From the NCBI GenBank assembly GCA_905147135.1, contig LR990039.1, positions 29,137,708-29,201,707 of the forward strand: a stretch of 64,000 bases of DNA, in the 5' to 3' direction. This document shows, piece after piece, positions 11,381 to 23,396 of the stretch. The stretch is from Blastobasis lacticolella (Eukaryota > Arthropoda > Insecta > Lepidoptera > Blastobasidae). Made by a program: the position numbers and the translations under genes. Positions within the stretch are counted from its first letter, which is position 1. Each line of letters starts with the position of its first letter. Below the pieces are notes generated by a model. It saw nothing but the letters and a program-made list of their open reading frames with translations, was not told the origin of the DNA and searched no databases.

Positions 11381-14300
11381 CTATATCATGCAGTATAAGA
11401 ATAAAGTTGAAGGTGTTCAACCCATATACTGTAACGATAACTCCATCGGTTCATAGTAAAGAGCACTTCGAATACAAAATGTTCCAACTAAATATGTTTT
11501 AATTTTAAGAATTGCCGATCGTATTTTGATGCCTTTCTCTACAAGGATGTATTTGAGGGTACTAAATGTAAATACTATACCGATGTTGTTATTTGGCTAT
11601 AGTCCACTTCCCCTACATACTTACCCAGTCTCCTTTCCAGCTGGAAACCGCGACTGTAGCCATTCTAGCTAGCGAGCTAATTCGTGCCTACTTAGCTAGC
11701 GGAAAATGTCAAGGCGTACGACTCATTTGCTAGCCAAGTTCAAAGCGACGGCTGCCAACATTGTTAAAGTTTTACTTAAGCACCAATTTGTATAAAACTT
11801 GAAAATTAAATTAAGTAATCACCCGTGTCCTAACTGACAGTCGTACGCGTGCCGCGTGATTTGGTCATAGTCGTAGGAGGGAAGACAGAATTATTACTGA
11901 AATACAAAAAGAAACCTGTAATACGAGTAATTATATTATTGTTATTGTATTCACGAATACGCTAGGCGAGTTTGTGACTTTGCGAGCAAAACTAGACGCA
12001 CAAACCCTCAATCCTCACTGACGGAATTTGCTCCTGTGGCGGATGTTTTGTAAAAAATATTTTTTGTAATGCATTGTACCTTCTTTATTTTTGGCTCCCA
12101 TGCCTTTTCCACTATTGTAATTTTTTTATTCAGGAATTTTTTCTCTGAAAACCAACCTACTCATAGTCGGTTTACTGACAAAATAATAATAAAGTAAACA
12201 AAATAATAATTTACATTAATCCAGGAACACCTGTTTCATAAACAATTGTAATATAACGCGAATTGCCCCTTTCTAAATACACGCGTATAATTATCACTCG
12301 CTATTCCGATAGACTCGTACCATTGGTTTTGTATGATTAAAATATTTTTACCAGTTTACCAATAAATTTAATATGTAAGTTAATCAATTCGGATTCCGGT
12401 TAGAAATCATATAAACTATCATTCACTCAAAGTTACTCAAAAGGTAAACAAAAAAGTGTGTGCAGTAGCCGTACTGGGTGATTTATTAAAAAGTACAGTA
12501 ATTGTTAGGGCCAGGCCACAACACTGCTGCACGACGATGCATAGTTGAAATCGACAAGGCATCGCAATTACTGCTGAAATCTGCGATGCGACGACGCGCT
12601 ACCGTTCAATCAGTGCCCAAAGGAACGTAATTCCGAACAAGGTGACTAATCACGACGCCGATGATTAAAATTCCTTCCTATGAGATTATGTCTCACTGGA
12701 AACTGAAGCATGGTCGTTGCACTTTCATGTATGATGAAAATGTAGTAAATAACCACGAAAGTCTTAAACCAATCATGGTCGTTGTTTGGTACGATGCCGT
12801 TGCGTTGAAGTTTTTTGCGCTTCGTCACCGCATCGTATTACGGTGCGACGCCGTAACGTAGTGTTGTTGCGTTGCCGTTATAATTAATTCTAAATACGTG
12901 CGAGTTCATGAATAAAGTGTGATTATTGAATACTTTGACAAATTCGGCGAGTCGTTTCATTACTTTTTGTGTCAATTTATTTGAAAGACTTAATATTGAG
13001 CACCGCTCCGCGTGCGGTTTTCAATTAGGACACGGTCTAGACTTAGTGCTAAATGGTGTAGGCTTAACTTCTTTAAGCGACTTATAGGGCGGTAGCTTGG
13101 CTTGGAAACATGTTTGTCATCTCAGAAAAGGAGTTAACTGTATTTATTTTCCTCGTACCCACTGGGAACGTTGGGTATGTCTATGTACTAGGTTCCACTG
13201 GTAACAAATGGGAATAGATATTCCTAGTAGTTACTAGCTTGTTGGTGTTTGTACTTTTAAATTTAATTTTAAATTATCATAGCTATAGGATAGACAGTGT
13301 CAATATAAACTGTCAAAACGATTTTCAGGTGATTTCAGGCCCTTTATCTATATCTGTAAATACTAATGGGAAAGCTACATTATTTTCGAGCATCTTAGGG
13401 TAGGTACGATGTATTATGATCCCGGAAAAGTAGTAGGATCCAGCGGGACAGTTGAAAGCTTTCAGAGATCCTAACTGCGCGCGCGGATGACAACCCCCGG
13501 TAGGTGTACTCCGGTACACTTAGTAATCCATAAACGGGATACACAGCAGCTGCGTGACAGTTAGAGTGTGAACTTGATCCTTTTGCTATCTTGCGTTGAC
13601 AATTTTGCTCTGTATTTATCTGTGATGATATCGTAGGTGCCACACGGACAAATTTCACGGCGTTTATTTCGTTCAGTGTTTCTTTGTGATTGAAAGATTG
13701 TCTTGCATGGTATGAGAAACTTTGAAAAGTTACAGTTCCGACACTTCTGACACAGTACTGTGATGCGAGGGGGAGGGATTAATAAACGTGTGGTATCAAA
13801 AACGTATTTACTTCTATATCACTCCGAATGAATCTATAATCTTACAAAACAGTTTTATTCTTAAATCCATATGATACTTAGTGTCTTTCATTCATATCGC
13901 CAATACGATCTCGATCTCATTGCAACACGTTCTGACATCCCATACGACCAATATGGGATGTTGGAATCCCATAATTCTAACTAGCCGAAGTCTAATCATA
14001 CCAATCGAGTGCATGCACCCCAGCAAGCAGACTCAGGAGCCAATACATACACTTTACCTAAACAGATCAGGGCGTTAGCTCCTTATTCAAAAAAAAAAGC
14101 CTATACCTAACTATATACCTACCATGCCCATCCTAAAAGCCTACCTAGACTAACTGGTACTACAATATCTACCTACCGTCACCGTAAGAATATAACGTAC
14201 AATTTCTTTGATCTAAATACGGCTAAAAATAATGAAATAAATTTGCAAAGGGCAAATTTCGTTAGCCACGGCGACAAACGAGTGTGGGTGGATGCGCCGT

Positions 14301-14479
14301 TTATAGAGATATAAAATATGTTTGAGACTCACAATATTTTTCACAAACCTATCTGACACGGCGACCAAAACTATTACTGTGGAAAAATGGCGACACTCCA
14401 TTTTGAAATTTATTTAAACTGACATGTCAATGTCAACTACAGCGCCGCCCGTCACCGGGACAGAAAAGTTTGTACATGT
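11381..14479. other. Unrecognised AT-rich stretch
   Basis: Frames up to about 87 codons occur (for example 12661-12861 and reverse 13395-13658), but none has a recognisable domain. No repeat family seen elsewhere in the window is present. Small palindromes occur near 11660-11700 (gctagc-rich). Confidence 0.45.
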
Positions 14480-14715
14480 TGTATCTATTGGAATAAAACA
14501 AAGTCGCTTCCCGCCATCTGTCCCTAAGTTTCATAGTATGTCAGCATATATGTACGCTTAGATATTTTAAACTACGCAACGGATTTTAATGCGGTTTTCA
14601 ACAATAGATAGAGTGATTCAAGAGGAAGCTTCATAAGCAAGAAGAAAAGGGTAGGAACGGCTAAAGTAGACGTACGCGAACGAAGTCGCGCCGGGCCCAC
14701 TGGTGTTATATAACA
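14480..14715 (+). mobile_element. Helitron-like lepidopteran interspersed repeat
   Basis: This contains 'acgcaacggattttaatgcg' followed by 'atagatagagtgattcaaga' and ends in a GC-rich '..cgaacgaagtcgcgccgggc' region. The same block occurs at 31980-32150, 47150-47500 and, reversed, at 46035-46215. The copy at 47150 ends in 'aagctagtt', as Helitron 3' ends (CTAG-T) do. No Rep/helicase sequence is present, so this would be non-autonomous. Confidence 0.55.
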
Positions 14716-15065
14716 TATAAAATTCAGAAAATTCATTCAGCGAATAGGTTAATACCAACGGGATTTCATTCTTTAAGCAGACTGATGAAAAAAAAAGCAA
14801 TATCCACGCTTGAAACAGAAAGCCTGGCCGCGAAAGCTCAATATCAATAGCGAAATTTGAATTTTAAATTACAACGGGGTTGGGCTAGCTTACGGTCGCA
14901 ACTTTATCAGTGCGAAATAGATAAAATGTAGCTTCTAGTATGAAACGAACAACAAACAAACAAACAGGTATCATAACAACTGGTAGAACAATCTGCGTGA
15001 GCGAACTGCACATTAGAACTCATGTTGGCCGCTCGTGCAACTTTGTAGGCTAACTAGTTGTTCTA

Positions 15066-15322
15066 GCCGTGTGTGTCCGGCAGAGTAGAATAGCACCAAC
15101 CCCTTACACTTGTGGGTGTACAAGGCGACTAATGTTATCGAGGTAAAAGATCTAGAGTCTCCGTAGGCTGAAAAATGACCAGCACAGTTTTTCACTGTTA
15201 TATTTATAGCACTGCGATCTCCAACCCGCCTGCCAAGCGTGGAGATTATGGCAATAACCTTTCGTGGGAGAGGCCCTAAGTCCTGCAGTGGACTGTTATT
15301 TGCTATAAAGATGATGGTGATA
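15066..15322 (+). mobile_element. SINE-like family 2 copy with RTE-type 3' end
   Basis: About 260 bp. It starts near 'gtccggcagagtagaatagc', passes 'actgcgatctccaacccgcc' and 'gccaagcgtggagattatgg', and ends '..gtcctgcagtggactg' plus gatgatg. Other copies are at 37372-37635 (reverse), 56699-56933 (reverse) and 62893-63150, with fragments at 17190, 18972, 19308 and 43495. The 3' end resembles that of the RTE LINE at 7334-7514. Confidence 0.7.
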
Positions 15323-15420
15323 GCTTTACTAGCTGTTTATATGGGTGGTGATAGGAAACGGATTTCCTGCAACCACGATAACTTTCATCAATTCAAAACA
15401 TAGTGTATGTTGTGGTACCT

Positions 15421-15674
15421 AGAGCGAGGTGGTGGAGCGGTTAAGGTATCCGACTCGTAATCGAGAGGTACCGGGTTAGAATCCCGCTGCGTCCATGTAC
15501 CAATGTCTCTTTTCTGAGTTGTGTACATTAGCTGAATACTATAAGATGCTCTTACGATAAGGGAAAACATCGTGATGACACCTGCACATTCAGGCGGCTG
15601 AATGTGTAACCATGATCCAATGTGGTCAGGTTCGCCTGGTAGCAGGGTCACGAAGGTCAGATGGCAGTCGCTCC
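15421..15674 (+). mobile_element. tRNA-derived SINE (family 1), 3'-truncated
   Basis: The head reads ggtggtggagcggttaagg (A box) and gaggtaccgggttagaatcc (B box, one change from the usual ggttcgaatcc). The SINE body follows to 'ggcagtcgctcc', where homology ends. The LINE-like tail is missing. It is not a functional tRNA gene. Confidence 0.85.
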
Positions 15675-16139
15675 GTTTCGATGGCAATCGCTCGAGTTTA
15701 CTGAGTACACGCAGTAGCATTGTGTTCTCAATGTGTTTTTTTTGCTATAACCTTTCCTCTCGCCCTGTTGTTTATCTGCAGTCTCGTACATATATTTGCC
15801 ATTAGTATTCCCGACACGAGGATGCACTCTGCCAATTCAATTATCATTCAAGCCATCGGGCGCAAAAGGGTAACAAAGAGTGAAATAAAATGCCTTTGAA
15901 AATGTGGAACCTAATTTGCATCCACGCTTGCCTTTGGTGATGTAAAATTGGATTAAACACTTTTGTCAGAGTAGTGTGTGTTGGCAAGTGCGAGTCGTAA
16001 CTACCATTAATGAAATTAATTATCAGGTTCGCGATGAGATTTTATTGTCAGAGCAACGTAATTCGTAAAATTGTCTTTAGTTAAAGCAAATAGTGTTTTT
16101 ATCATTCAATGTTATTCTTTAGCCATCGCATCATAATCA
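15675..16139. other. No recognisable feature
   Basis: AT-rich sequence with no family seen elsewhere in the window. Confidence 0.4.
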
Positions 16140-16400
16140 TCGTCCTAATTGGCAGCGGTCGTGCGACGGGCAGTTTTGAGGTCTCCAATTGGTCGGGCGA
16201 CGTCCGTCGTTCGGCCATGCTCGAAGATCGTTGCCAATCTGGACAGCGCCTAACACCGCATATCTGCCGCAGCATTTTCAGTTCATTGGTGCGGCGTTCG
16301 CGGACGTGCTACGTCAGCACCGTCCAAGTCTCGCAGCCATAGGGCACCACATGCCTAATTATCATCTTGTATAGGTATAAGCCCGTCGAGGTTGACAGCA
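16140..16400 (-). pseudogene. Fragment of RTE-type LINE ORF, C-terminal third
   Basis: The reverse strand reads YGCETWTVLT, a stop, HVRERRTNELKMLRQICGV. This aligns with YGCETWPALTKHVCELHTNE and MKMLRWICGV encoded at 61983-62073 in the larger RTE copy. This is the conserved stretch downstream of the reverse transcriptase core. The forward frames at 16109-16374 are on the wrong strand and lack motifs. Confidence 0.75.
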
Positions 16401-16904
16401 TGTTAAGATTATATGTGACTGCCTTGATCTCTCGCCTTTTTACCTTAACTGCAAAGATACGCGAACCGCAGCTGATATCACCATTTTATACACAAACAAA
16501 ATGCTAGAACTTTTAGTTATCCCAGTGTAGACTGAATTTTGCTTAAAACATTTTTCAGACTCAAAGCTCATATTTGTTTTCATTGAGATAGAAATTGGAT
16601 CAAAGTTGAACGGTGTCAATATTTAATATCTTCATCTCCTACGTGACGTTCAGTGATCGAGGCGGATTCATAAATGTTTTCCTCTAGTGGAAATCCTTAT
16701 TTATCTTATGCAGTGCAGTAGTTTAAGTCGCAATTGAATTCTGAGCCACGAGCTTTATTTACTGAACTGAGAGGCTGTGATACTTGAGTAGGTGGTCGAC
16801 TGCCTTGTTAACATACTTGTTCGAATCCGAGGCTTAATTAATAGGTATTGTACTAATTACAGAACGTGAACGTGCTTACACACGGCGTGTTAATTTTAGA
16901 ATAT
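16401..16904. other. No recognisable feature
   Basis: A 'ttgttcgaatccgagg' near 16817 resembles a tRNA B box, but no A box or SINE body accompanies it. Confidence 0.35.
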
Positions 16905-16950
16905 GTTTGTAGTGGGAGGCAAACGAGTAGGCGCCGGTCATGGACATCAG
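16905..16950 (-). mobile_element. LINE tail fragment (Jockey-like tail family)
   Basis: On the reverse strand 'tgatgtccatgaccggcgcc' followed by 'actcgtttgcctccca' matches the tail family at 346-438 and 18268-18402. Confidence 0.45.
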
Positions 16951-17189
16951 TAACATTAATTTATTTCTTTAAAAAAACCTATTAATGAAATCAGCCCATC
17001 GAACTGCTGGTAGACTGGTAGATTTAAGTCCGCAATGGTACTGTTTGAGCATGAAGTATAAATAAATAAATAAAAGACGACGCCTGGACTTAAGCCTCTT
17101 CCCGCAACGGTTGAGGGGCTCCTCGCTTCGTAGTGGTTTGGAGAGCGCATTGTTTGAAGATACTCAATAGAAATTGCATTTTCTATTCT

Positions 17190-17318
17190 CTCGGAGTATT
17201 GAGTGGTGTGCTCCGGCAAAGTAAAATATTGCACTATGCCCCAGGGCCCTCGACAGGCAATAACTAAATAAGCTCCTTACTCTGAGTTCCTTTCGTCATT
17301 GGTAAAAGGCGACTAAAG
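17190..17318 (+). mobile_element. SINE-like family 2 fragment
   Basis: 'ggtgtgctccggcaaagtaa' and 'aaaaggcgactaaagtg' match the 5' half of family 2. The match ends exactly where the MITE candidate at 17319-17504 begins. Confidence 0.5.
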
Positions 17319-17504
17319 TGTAAGGGTGAATGCGCCATGGCTGCATCGGCTCGCGAGCTGCGCGCGCGCATGTCTTCGATTGTTTCGTATGATGAAATGC
17401 GTCCCGCCGCTCGCGCGCTGTTGCAGCAACTTTGAGCGGCGCGCGAGACGTTGCAACAAAAGCTCATTCGCCGCGCGATCGCGAGATTTGGAAGCACCCT
17501 TACA
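17319..17504. mobile_element. Short GC-rich MITE candidate, 10-bp terminal inverted repeats
   Basis: The ends tgtaagggtg (17319-17328) and cacccttaca (17495-17504) are exact inverted repeats. The interior is strikingly rich in cgcgcg, unlike the flanks. It interrupts a family 2 repeat. The TSD is unclear. Frames on both strands here are by-products of the GC-rich composition. Confidence 0.55.
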
Positions 17505-17741
17505 TCCTAACCAGCTAGGATATCATAGACCAGAAAATTGTCAGCAACGATTTCTATACTGAATTCTATACTGCGATCTCAACTGTATACCCGAAGAAAG
17601 TTGACATCAAGCAGACCGCTCATAAAACATGAAGCCAAAACTGTTTCACGATAAAGAAGGAGACATGTTTTGCCGACCCCATCTAATGAATGAAGGTGCT
17701 TACTTATCCAATATATCTCATTAAAGAACGGGCGAAACCGG

Positions 17742-17926
17742 GAGAGTCGGTGGCCAAGTGGTTAAGGTATCCGATCCGGAAGCGAGAGGTACCGGGTTCG
17801 AATCCCACTGCGGTCATATACCAATGACTCTTCCCTGAGTTCGACGCTTACCGATACTCTTACGGTGAGGGAAAACATCGTGATAAAACCTACTCATTCA
17901 GGCGACTGAATGTGTAACTATGATCC
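17742..17926 (+). mobile_element. tRNA-derived SINE (family 1), 3'-truncated
   Basis: Both promoter boxes are intact: gtggccaagtggttaagg and gaggtaccgggttcgaatcc. The body is recognisable to about 17926 ('gtgtaactatgatcc'). The tail is missing. Confidence 0.85.
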
Positions 17927-18267
17927 TAGTAATTTTGTAGCTGCGAAGTAGGGGTCGGCGAGTAGTAAATAATAGTTTACAAAACATATTATTTTATTAT
18001 ACGTTTCTAATCCAACCATGTGGGCTCTAGCAGTGGTTCCTCGAACTGGGGCAGTTTAAACTGCAACACGTGAACCGTATCATCCTATTAAGCTTAGCTT
18101 TAATACGGTTGAAGTACCAATAGAAAGTCGCTTTCACACGTACACTCCTATCTCGCACGTAATCTTAACGAACGCTATATTATTTGCAGTAAGTGAATTT
18201 GCTCCCTGTAGGTTGATACCTGATAGATTAGGTTAGGTTCTTGGATTTTTTAATTTCGATTACCTGC
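17927..18267. other. No recognisable feature
   Basis: AT-rich DNA without motifs that I can name. Confidence 0.35.
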
Positions 18268-18402
18268 AATGAGATGGTAGCACCATTTTGGTGATGCCCC
18301 TGGTATTGCAAACGTCCATAGGCTGCGGTGACTGCTTACCATCAGGCAGGCCGCAAGCTTGTTTGCCACCTTAGTGGAATAAAATATAAAAATAAAAAAA
18401 AA
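18268..18402 (+). mobile_element. LINE 3' tail, forward, ending in A-rich run
   Basis: 'ccataggctgcggtgactgc' followed by 'ttaccatcaggcaggccgc' and an A-rich end. Same family as 33521-33590 and, reversed, 346-438. Confidence 0.65.
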
Positions 18403-18971
18403 AACATCGAGTACCAATGAGGAGTTTTCCAGTAGGTATTGTCAGTTGGTTTAAAAAAGCATCAATAGATGGCGCTCCTACGATTTTGGAAATCTTTTTT
18501 ATCTGTGGCAGTGTTTTCATGAAGCCAACTAATACTAAACTTAAAAATAAAACGTTTATTAATATAAACATAACTGATAAAGGTTGAACGAAATGTACAA
18601 AGAAATATTTATAGAAGTTGGCACTATGTTCCATTTTTATTACAACCTCTAAAATGGTTGAAAACTGTTGACAAATACAATATTATCCAATACAACGTAC
18701 CCAATGTTTATATCCTCTTTGCTAAGAACCTATTTCAAGCGATTATGAATTACCAAAATTGTCTTGGCGCCATCTAGTTAAAGGTTAGGAATGCTTTAGA
18801 TACCTATTGGAAAACTGCTCATTGACAATATTTTAGTGGCGAGTATCTGCCACAATGAAATCATATTGACCAACCATAGAGCCGTTCGCTTAGCAAAGAG
18901 CATCTAATAAGCACTGTCAGTAAGTGTAGTAGGTAACGTTTCTTTATTGAGACGAGTATTATTTGTGGATA
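18403..18971. other. No recognisable feature
   Basis: A reverse frame at 18371-18634 has hydrophobic runs but starts in the A-rich LINE tail and has no recognisable domain. Confidence 0.35.
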
Positions 18972-19015
18972 CGGTTGTAGTGGTGTGGTGTCCGACAGAG
19001 TATAGAATATTGCAC
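18972..19015 (+). mobile_element. SINE-like family 2, 5' fragment
   Basis: 'ggtgtggtgtccgacagagt' matches the first 40 bp of family 2. Confidence 0.5.
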
Positions 19016-19053
19016 TCGTCTCACGGATCCAGCTTGCAAACTAGGGACTCTGT

Positions 19054-19250
19054 TTTTGAACCACTCGCCTCGACTCGAACGCTCTTTAATTTTGATTTTC
19101 AACGTGAAAAATTCAACGTTTTTTTATTTACATTGGCAACACAAAAGCTGATGGTTCAAAAGTAGGAAAAGTCGACATAATACATCAAAATATTGAATTT
19201 ATCATGACAAAAATCGAAATTGAAAACCCTTCACTGCGAGCGGTTTAGAA
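19054..19250. mobile_element. Foldback element, family shared with 41423-41613
   Basis: The left end ttttgaaccactcgcctcg and right end tgcgagcggtttagaa form imperfect inverted repeats. Interior blocks (ggttcaaaa, a 'tcaaaatattgaattt' block, 'aaaatcgaaattgaaaa') recur in the same order in the 191-bp element at 41423-41613. About 197 bp, so a MITE-like family with two members here. Confidence 0.65.
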
Positions 19251-19307
19251 TCAGAGCATCAGCTTGCAAATCAGAACATGCACCGCAGCGTTTTCTGGTA
19301 TGTACTT

Positions 19308-19375
19308 TAGACACTGCGATCTCCAATCAGCCTGCATCCACGGCTGATGTGGAGGTTCAAGCGTGTTAACGGACT
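19308..19375 (+). mobile_element. SINE-like family 2, 3' fragment
   Basis: 'cactgcgatctccaatcagc' matches the internal part of family 2. The following sequence is diverged. Confidence 0.45.
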
Positions 19376-22300
19376 GGGGGAAGTTATGTGTTACATTTAG
19401 AGTAGGGTAATTTGGAGCCTGCTGTTTGTGTTGAGCACCGTAAAAGGAATTTAATCTACCGCATAATTCCGACATACAAAATCGCGACGAAGCATAGACA
19501 CGAATTTCAAACGAGTAAGTTTTAGGAGCTTGTGCGCAAATAAGGATCCAACTAGTAAAATCGCACTGAAGCAGCCAGGGTAATATTTAGTTTGGCGGAA
19601 GCTCAACTAGCGCTGCGAAAAGCCAGACTCATTAGGGCTCTGGTTAAATACACGCTGCGCCTTCTCCAGTTTTGTAGGCCTTTCCGTTTCTCATTTAATA
19701 TTTCTCAGTTTATTATTAGCTAGGGCAAGGGGTCGACAGATATGCGGAGTGCGCGCTAGGCGGTAAGTGACTGCCTAGAGACCGGCACTAGGCTCGCCGC
19801 AATACGCGACGAGTACGAATGAACGATTGTTAGAATAATGCGCGCACTGTGAGATCTCACAGTAGCGACACAGACGTTATGCGGGTGTTAGATTGGTTTA
19901 GTTCATTTTTCCTATTTTAAAAGCTGTTATGTAACTTATGTATGCTACTAAGGATATTCGGGGAAAATCTTGCAAGCTAATTTGACCCATTAAAATGGTA
20001 CCATGGATCTGATTTCATTATGGAGTCGGAAGATGGTCACAGCAACTTTAGTGGCTGTAAATGCTGTAATGTATTCATTAGAAAGCATTAAGATAAACCC
20101 ATCGTGTTTGCGCTCTTTGGAATGGTCTGGATGAGTATAACTACCGCGCGATAAAAGCTTGTTATGACAAAACATTTTTCATTCGAGAATATATTTTTGG
20201 TACAGATCATCGGTAAAGTGCTAAGGCAAGTTCCGTAAAACTGCGCTTACTTAATTTGGGAGCGAATGAGGCCGACATAAAGAGCCCGCGAATTCTGGCC
20301 GTTATCGTTGCAGAAGCGAACTTTAATAAGGATGTGATGACGGTGCAGTTCACCCAGATGAGTAATGAAACGAGCTGTCTCCGCGACGATAACCGAATTT
20401 CGTCTAATAATAACGTCTTTCGCGCATCGTGGCGTATTTACCGAACGTATTTGCGTAGCTGTGGGTGTGTATGAGCTGAGTGCGGCGCCCCAGACGTATT
20501 TATCTCGGTGGACAATTAATCCTCGCCAAGGATTAGATGGCACCGTGAGAAAGTATCTGCCGTTCTGTTAATAGATACGAGTACATTAGGTACTGCGTAG
20601 CCATGGTTTAACCTTGGTCAATTGAAGCGATGATTATTTTTAATGTGAATTAAAGGGATTATAGTTACGTAATTACATGAAAAAATACTTCACGGGGCTT
20701 TAGTAGTTTGGATGTATGTATTAACGAATTTGTTTAATTTGTTTTTTTAAAGAGACCATAGGAAATAATATGAAGAAAGTGAAAACAAAATCAAAATCGA
20801 TGAAAAACTTATGTAGTTTTTTATATAACCTGTCTTCAGTGTTTTCTGTTAAAAGTGACATAATTTGGAGCAATATCATATTTATCAAAATTCCTTCATA
20901 TTCTTAAATGTAGGGTAATGATAATAATTGTATAAAGAATTGCAAAGACACACCTCACTACGAGTACCTATAATAGTTATAATTAATTAACTCTTCCTGC
21001 ATAAAATGTATTCAAAGCATTAAAAGATTTACTAGGCATACGTATACCGCTAAGTATTTAACCTGTGCCAGCAAGGCACGTAACTAGTTTATAATATTAG
21101 CACCGCACGCAGCTTACACCGTTAAATACAAATTTTAACATTAAAAACAAGCTCCAGGGGGGAGCTAAAGTAAAACGCAAAACCGACTGACGTATCTCCC
21201 GTGTAAACGTATTTAATTTGTAACCTTGTCGCGATGGCTTTAAGATTATAAATTGAGCGCTCACAGGCCGCAGAACATCTAAGAAATTAAGTGCGGAGCA
21301 TCGGGAGCAAAATAAAGTTATCGAAGCCCTTGCGATAAAAATGTTCAATCGATTTTGCGCTCGGCAGTCCTTCCTTCCGCAGCTATAAACGATTTATTGG
21401 CTTCCACTAACGAAACGAATAGAAGCAATAAGAAAGCACTAATAGGGCTAGGTATTTGTGAACCGGAAAAAACTAGGCGGTGAACGAGGAAATATAAAAT
21501 TTAATGGAACTTTTCAAACGAATGCAACTATCAAAGTTTGTTGTAGCGTACAATCTCTTGTGTAAACATAGTGGAGTAGAATAAAAGAAAAATATAGCTT
21601 GAGGTGGAACTAATTGTAATAAAAGTGATTATTGGAGCAAATGGTCGGTAATACGTTTTCTAATTGACATACTAAATATCTACATTTGTACTTTAGATGT
21701 GACTCCTCATACCCGTAGCACGCACTGTTTTCGAGATATTTACGAAAAACATAAAATGGGACCTCTCGAGCCCCTCACACCAAAAGCATCAAAGGTACAT
21801 GTGTAGATTTTTAGTATGTTGATTAGAAGGAAATTACCTACTATTTTTTTTATTACCTAAATTAATTACTGCACTAACACCTCAAATATTATTGGTCTAA
21901 GTTCAAATTTCTGGAGGAAAGACATTAGTACTTTTAAATTTAAACTCGTTGGAGTACTATTTTATTAACGGTTTTGATGTTCACTACTTATAATACCACT
22001 ACTAATAATCTTAATTGAAAAAATATAAATCACAAGTTTTCATTTGCTTTATCTTCCTTCTACACTCTTTTAGCTGGTTGATTATTTTCTAGATGTTTCC
22101 GTATCTACATTGTGATACTATAATAATTGGATTTAAAAACAAATTCGGTCCAATTTTCAAATTCGGGACACTTTCTTGCTACAAATAAACCTCAAAGTGA
22201 GTAAATGCAGAAAACAGAAATGCTTGTTTAGCACAAAACGTAACCATGCCAACATAGCACTTAACTCTTTAATAAAAGGGGCACATTTACAAAAATGGTC

Positions 22301-22416
22301 GCGCGTTGTTTAGCCCGAAAATAAACTTCACAAAGAGATGATGACGATGCCGTTTCGTCGTGAAATACGAGTTCTGGTGCGTATTAAGGCCCTGCTCTGT
22401 GTCTGGCTGTAAATTA
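19376..22416. other. Unrecognised stretch
   Basis: No repeat family from elsewhere in the window. The part at 20240-20560 is richer in CpG and open on both strands for up to 98 codons (reverse 20247-20543), but no domain is recognisable. Other frames are short and motif-free. Confidence 0.4.
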
Positions 22417-22487
22417 TTCTAATCCATTGCTGTTCTTTCTGGCATTCCGTCGCGGGCGCCGTGTAATGAAACCGCAATGGATTAGGA
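22417..22487 (+). repeat. 71-nt palindromic element (hairpin), family with 32986-33055
   Basis: The arms ttctaatccattgc and gcaatggattagga enclose a 43-base core containing ccgtcgcgggcgc. A homologous core between homologous arms is present in reverse orientation at 32986-33055. A GC-rich tract follows directly (22490-22530). Confidence 0.7.
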
Positions 22488-23145
22488 CCCGCGCGCGGGG
22501 CCCGCCCGGCGCAGCGCAGGGCCTAAAGGGCCTCATACAATAACGTCACTGCAAAACAATGAACGTGAATGGAGGGTGGAGCTTGTTATCATTAAAATTA
22601 TGATTCTGTGGAGTAATCACAGTTACCATTAAGCGAGCGTAATGTTTCAAAGGCCTTGTGGAGAAACAGTTATTTCTTAGTTACGACCCATAATCACCCT
22701 AAATTTAGAATACTATAGAAGTTTTAGGGCGGCTTACACCATATTCTTAAAATGAATATTTAAACAAAAAAAAATCATACCACAAAATAACGACACACGC
22801 GTGAATAATTTTATGCAAGTCGGGCTAAATCGAACTGCATTTTGAGTGACTTTACATGGTTGTGTTGTTAGAAAATACTATGCCTAGTTATTCATTTGTA
22901 AATAATTAGCAACAAAATAATTGTATGCCTTTTGTACATCTCATTCTATCTAACCCAAACCAACAAGGCTAAAATGTTGTCAATTGATGATAAGGCATAC
23001 TTTGCCCGTTGTAAATACTCTGTCGAACCTGAGGAGACTGCTATAATATTTTAAGTAACATGTGCAGAATGTTAGTCTTAAATTTCTTCTTTCTTTTTAT
23101 AAAAATTTCGGATACAGACGACTTTGTAATGTTTGGTTAGGGTTA
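22488..23145. other. No recognisable feature after a short GC-rich tract
   Basis: AT-rich DNA between the hairpin and the MITE, beginning with cgcgcgggg-type sequence to about 22530. Confidence 0.35.
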
Positions 23146-23396
23146 GAGCTCGTCTAGTCTAAAATGACGCGCCCCACTACTTAGTTAGTTGATTTCGATG
23201 TGTGAGTGCAAATATTGATAACGACACTTCATCTGTGTGGGAGCCAATGAACGACGCGTGCTTCTACGTTTGAATCTCACCGGCAACTGAATGACCAATT
23301 ACAACGGCATTTGTATATGTATTGCGACCATATTTTAAATTTGCTTGCGTGCGTTAATGCGTTAGTGGGGCGCGTCATTTTAGATTAGACGAGCTC
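23146..23396. mobile_element. MITE with ~40-bp terminal inverted repeats and TA target site
   Basis: The ends run inward as gagctcgtctagtctaaaat and, inverted, gagctcgtctaatctaaaat, continuing through gacgcgccccacta on both sides. Only a mismatch or two falls across about 35 bp. The 251-bp element is flanked by TA on both sides (23144-23145, 23397-23398), as expected of Tc1/mariner-type elements. No transposase frame is present. Confidence 0.88.

Noticed and set aside
15602..15805. Forward and reverse frames around 15388-15805
   Set aside because: They cross SINE family 1 sequence and carry no protein motif.
16800..16830. B-box-like ttcgaatccgagg as a fourth SINE
   Set aside because: No matching A box, body or tail could be found around it.
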